From Lewinella sp039816955 (GTDB lineage Bacteria > Bacteroidota > Bacteroidia > Chitinophagales > Saprospiraceae): DNA of 14,512 nt. The position numbers and the translations under genes are program-made. Position 1 is the first letter of the stretch, and each line of letters begins with the position of its first letter. The notes beneath the pieces were generated by a model, which saw only the letters and a program-made list of their open reading frames with translations, had not been told where the DNA came from and ran no database searches. This document shows, one piece after another, positions 13,095-14,512 of this stretch. The stretch lies in the NCBI GenBank assembly GCA_039816955.1, contig JBCBWU010000189.1:1-14512 (forward strand). The letters run 5' to 3'.

Positions 13095-14237
13095 TTAAGA
13101 AGAGCGTAAATCAATACTTAGTCGGACAAAGTAGGTTTCATCAATGTTGTTGTTCAATTCGTAGCGGCCTGGATACAGCAGTTCTAATCGCTTTTTGACG
13201 TTGTTTAAGCCAATTCCACTCTTAGTATTTGGGCTCGTAGCAGGTGCTTCTAATTGTTCGGGAATACTGTTTTCCAAACGGAAATCCAGTTGCCCATTTT
13301 CTACCCAAAGACTTCCTGTAATCCAGGAGGGTTGCTCCATCTGGGCGGGCCCGTGTTTAAAGGCATTTTCCCAAAAGGCAATGAACAGGAGTGGGGCAAT
13401 CATCTTTCCGCTGAGCTGGCCGCCCACTTCAAAGGACACCTCCAATCGGTTGCCGTAGCGAATCTTCTCTAGTTCGATGTAGTTTTTCAGTTGGGTGATT
13501 TCCTTTTCCAATTCAATTTGCTCGCTATTGCATTCGTACAGCATGTACGACATCATATCAGACAGGCGCATTACTACCTCCGCCGCTTGGGGGTGCTGGC
13601 TCAATACCATACCATAGAGATTATTGAGCGTGTTGAACAGAAAGTGTGGTTGTAATTGATTGCGCAACAGTTCTAATTCCGCTCCCAGCTTTTCCATACT
13701 CAATGCCTGTGCCTTTTTCTCCTGTTGTAGTTGCCGTTGCCACAATTTGATTAATACCGGAAAGGAAGCGATGTATATCAAATCCAAAATTTTGTACACA
13801 ATTTTGGTGTGGATGAAATACCCGTAGAGGTGTCGATCTAGGATGTGTGGCTGAATAATCGATACATCGATTACAAAGATTAGCACTGCTCCAAAACCAG
13901 CCGCAATGACGGCACTGACGAAAAACCAGGCGTACCGCTTGCGTAAAAGAAAAAAGGGCATCAAAAGGTAGATGACCGTGTACACATAGAGCAACTTAGC
14001 GGGCAAAATAGCCACCTCCACCATAAACCAGGTCTGAAAGCCTTCATCGTGATAACCACTGTTGATGGAGGCGTAAAAGGTGGTCCAACCCAGCCAATAT
14101 AAGACGTGCCTACTCAGCCGTTGAGCGGTCCAAGCGGTATATACTTGATCAAATTTAAATAAGCTGTTTGCCAATGTATTGAGCGATGTAAAGGTTAGGG
14201 GTGAGTGTTGGGTTTGAATTATTAATAGTGCATACAT
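13095..14237 (-). CDS. Sensor histidine kinase, LytS/YehU type (His_kinase family)
   Basis: This membrane sensor phosphorylates the adjacent LytTR regulator. The 380 residues start with several hydrophobic segments (about 44-58, 70-98, 103-125, 147-165), probably four membrane passes, then a short coiled coil (QRQLQQEKKAQALSMEKLGA). The kinase core has the phospho-acceptor His198 in RNQLQPHFLFNTLNNLYGM, an N box with Asn291 in FWENAFKHG, and a G box SGIGLNNVKKRLELLYPG at 340-357. No extracellular ligand domain is apparent, so the signal is unknown. The N terminus before residue 30 is uncertain. Such pairs are abundant in Bacteroidota. Confidence 0.93.
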   Translation of the reverse strand: MYALLIIQTQHSPLTFTSLNTLANSLFKFDQVYTAWTAQRLSRHVLYWLGWTTFYASINSGYHDEGFQTWFMVEVAILPAKLLYVYTVIYLLMPFFLLRKRYAWFFVSAVIAAGFGAVLIFVIDVSIIQPHILDRHLYGYFIHTKIVYKILDLIYIASFPVLIKLWQRQLQQEKKAQALSMEKLGAELELLRNQLQPHFLFNTLNNLYGMVLSQHPQAAEVVMRLSDMMSYMLYECNSEQIELEKEITQLKNYIELEKIRYGNRLEVSFEVGGQLSGKMIAPLLFIAFWENAFKHGPAQMEQPSWITGSLWVENGQLDFRLENSIPEQLEAPATSPNTKSGIGLNNVKKRLELLYPGRYELNNNIDETYFVRLSIDLRSS

Positions 14238-14512
14238 CCTGCTTCCAAACAGTAAGAAACATAGGCAATTTTACCAAACGCCTAGCAAATTAAGGACTAA
14301 CGGCAATTTAACCAGTGTAGACTACCGTAGGTATTTCGCCAAGTTATCTGGTCCGACTATCCCGGTTGTCCGTGCCACGGAGGTAGTTGTTAGGCCCTAA
14401 CTGCATCATAATAGCCTGGACGATCGTCATATTGTATATAAAGCAATTACCCGAAGAAGAGCTGTATGCACTGGCTAGGAGTTCAGTTATCTACGCGATT
14501 GAAATCTGGCAC
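14238..14512. other. Region upstream of the kinase gene, no gene seen
   Basis: These 275 bases hold no open frame I can support on either strand. I looked for TTTG-N19-TAnnTTTG for the kinase operon and found no full match. A promoter is expected here but not identified. A gene may begin past the right edge. Confidence 0.4.

Noticed and set aside
13082..13114. Longer start of the response regulator at 13114
   Set aside because: It would overlap the kinase end by 20 nt and add 11 residues outside the normal receiver start, which begins MLKCMIVEDE.
1..14512. CRISPR array or defence island
   Set aside because: No set of regularly spaced repeats exists and no defence gene family appears. The only repeats are the tRNA halves and the single palindrome.

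Overview
The window holds the late (head and tail) gene block of an HK97-type siphophage lying beside a tRNA-Arg gene of what looks like a Bacteroidota chromosome. Three things suggest the host: a LytS-type histidine kinase paired with a LytTR response regulator, a tRNA gene that does not encode CCA, and a promoter matching the Bacteroidota consensus TTTG-N19-TAnnTTTG. A small GIY-YIG gene next to a tRNA also fits that phylum. I cannot name the genus. Every convincing gene lies on the minus strand, so transcription runs from right to left.

Phage block, about 1-11668, in transcription order: HNH nuclease, DUF551 protein, terminase small subunit, a 76-aa unknown, terminase large subunit, a 73-aa unknown, portal, prohead protease, major capsid protein, a 69-aa unknown, head-tail connector, head closure protein, HK97-gp10-like protein, DUF3168 tail-completion protein, major tail protein, tail assembly chaperones gpG and gpGT, and a tape measure protein cut by the left window edge. 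Spacing is tight, with many 1-4 nt overlaps, so this is one late operon. The chaperone pair carries a complete programmed -1 frameshift signal: GGGAAAC in the right phase, a 7-nt spacer and a stem-loop. No integrase, repressor, lysis or replication gene is present here; they would have to lie beyond the left edge.

Junction, about 11668-12180: this is the most unusual part. A tRNA-Arg(TCT) gene is followed by a strong terminator. The last seven codons and the stop codon of an 84-aa GIY-YIG nuclease lie inside the 5' half of the tRNA. On the far side of the nuclease gene is a second copy of the same 5' tRNA half (36 bp, ending in the anticodon loop), itself interrupted by a 44-bp palindromic element. 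A consensus promoter stands upstream of that leftover half. The simplest reading is that a roughly 282-bp nuclease cassette split the tRNA at its anticodon, restored the 5' half from its own tail, and now sits between the original tRNA promoter and the tRNA.

Host genes, 12362-14237: a membrane sensor histidine kinase and its LytTR response regulator, 13 nt apart. The flanking stretches 12178-12361 and 14238-14512 contain no gene I can support.
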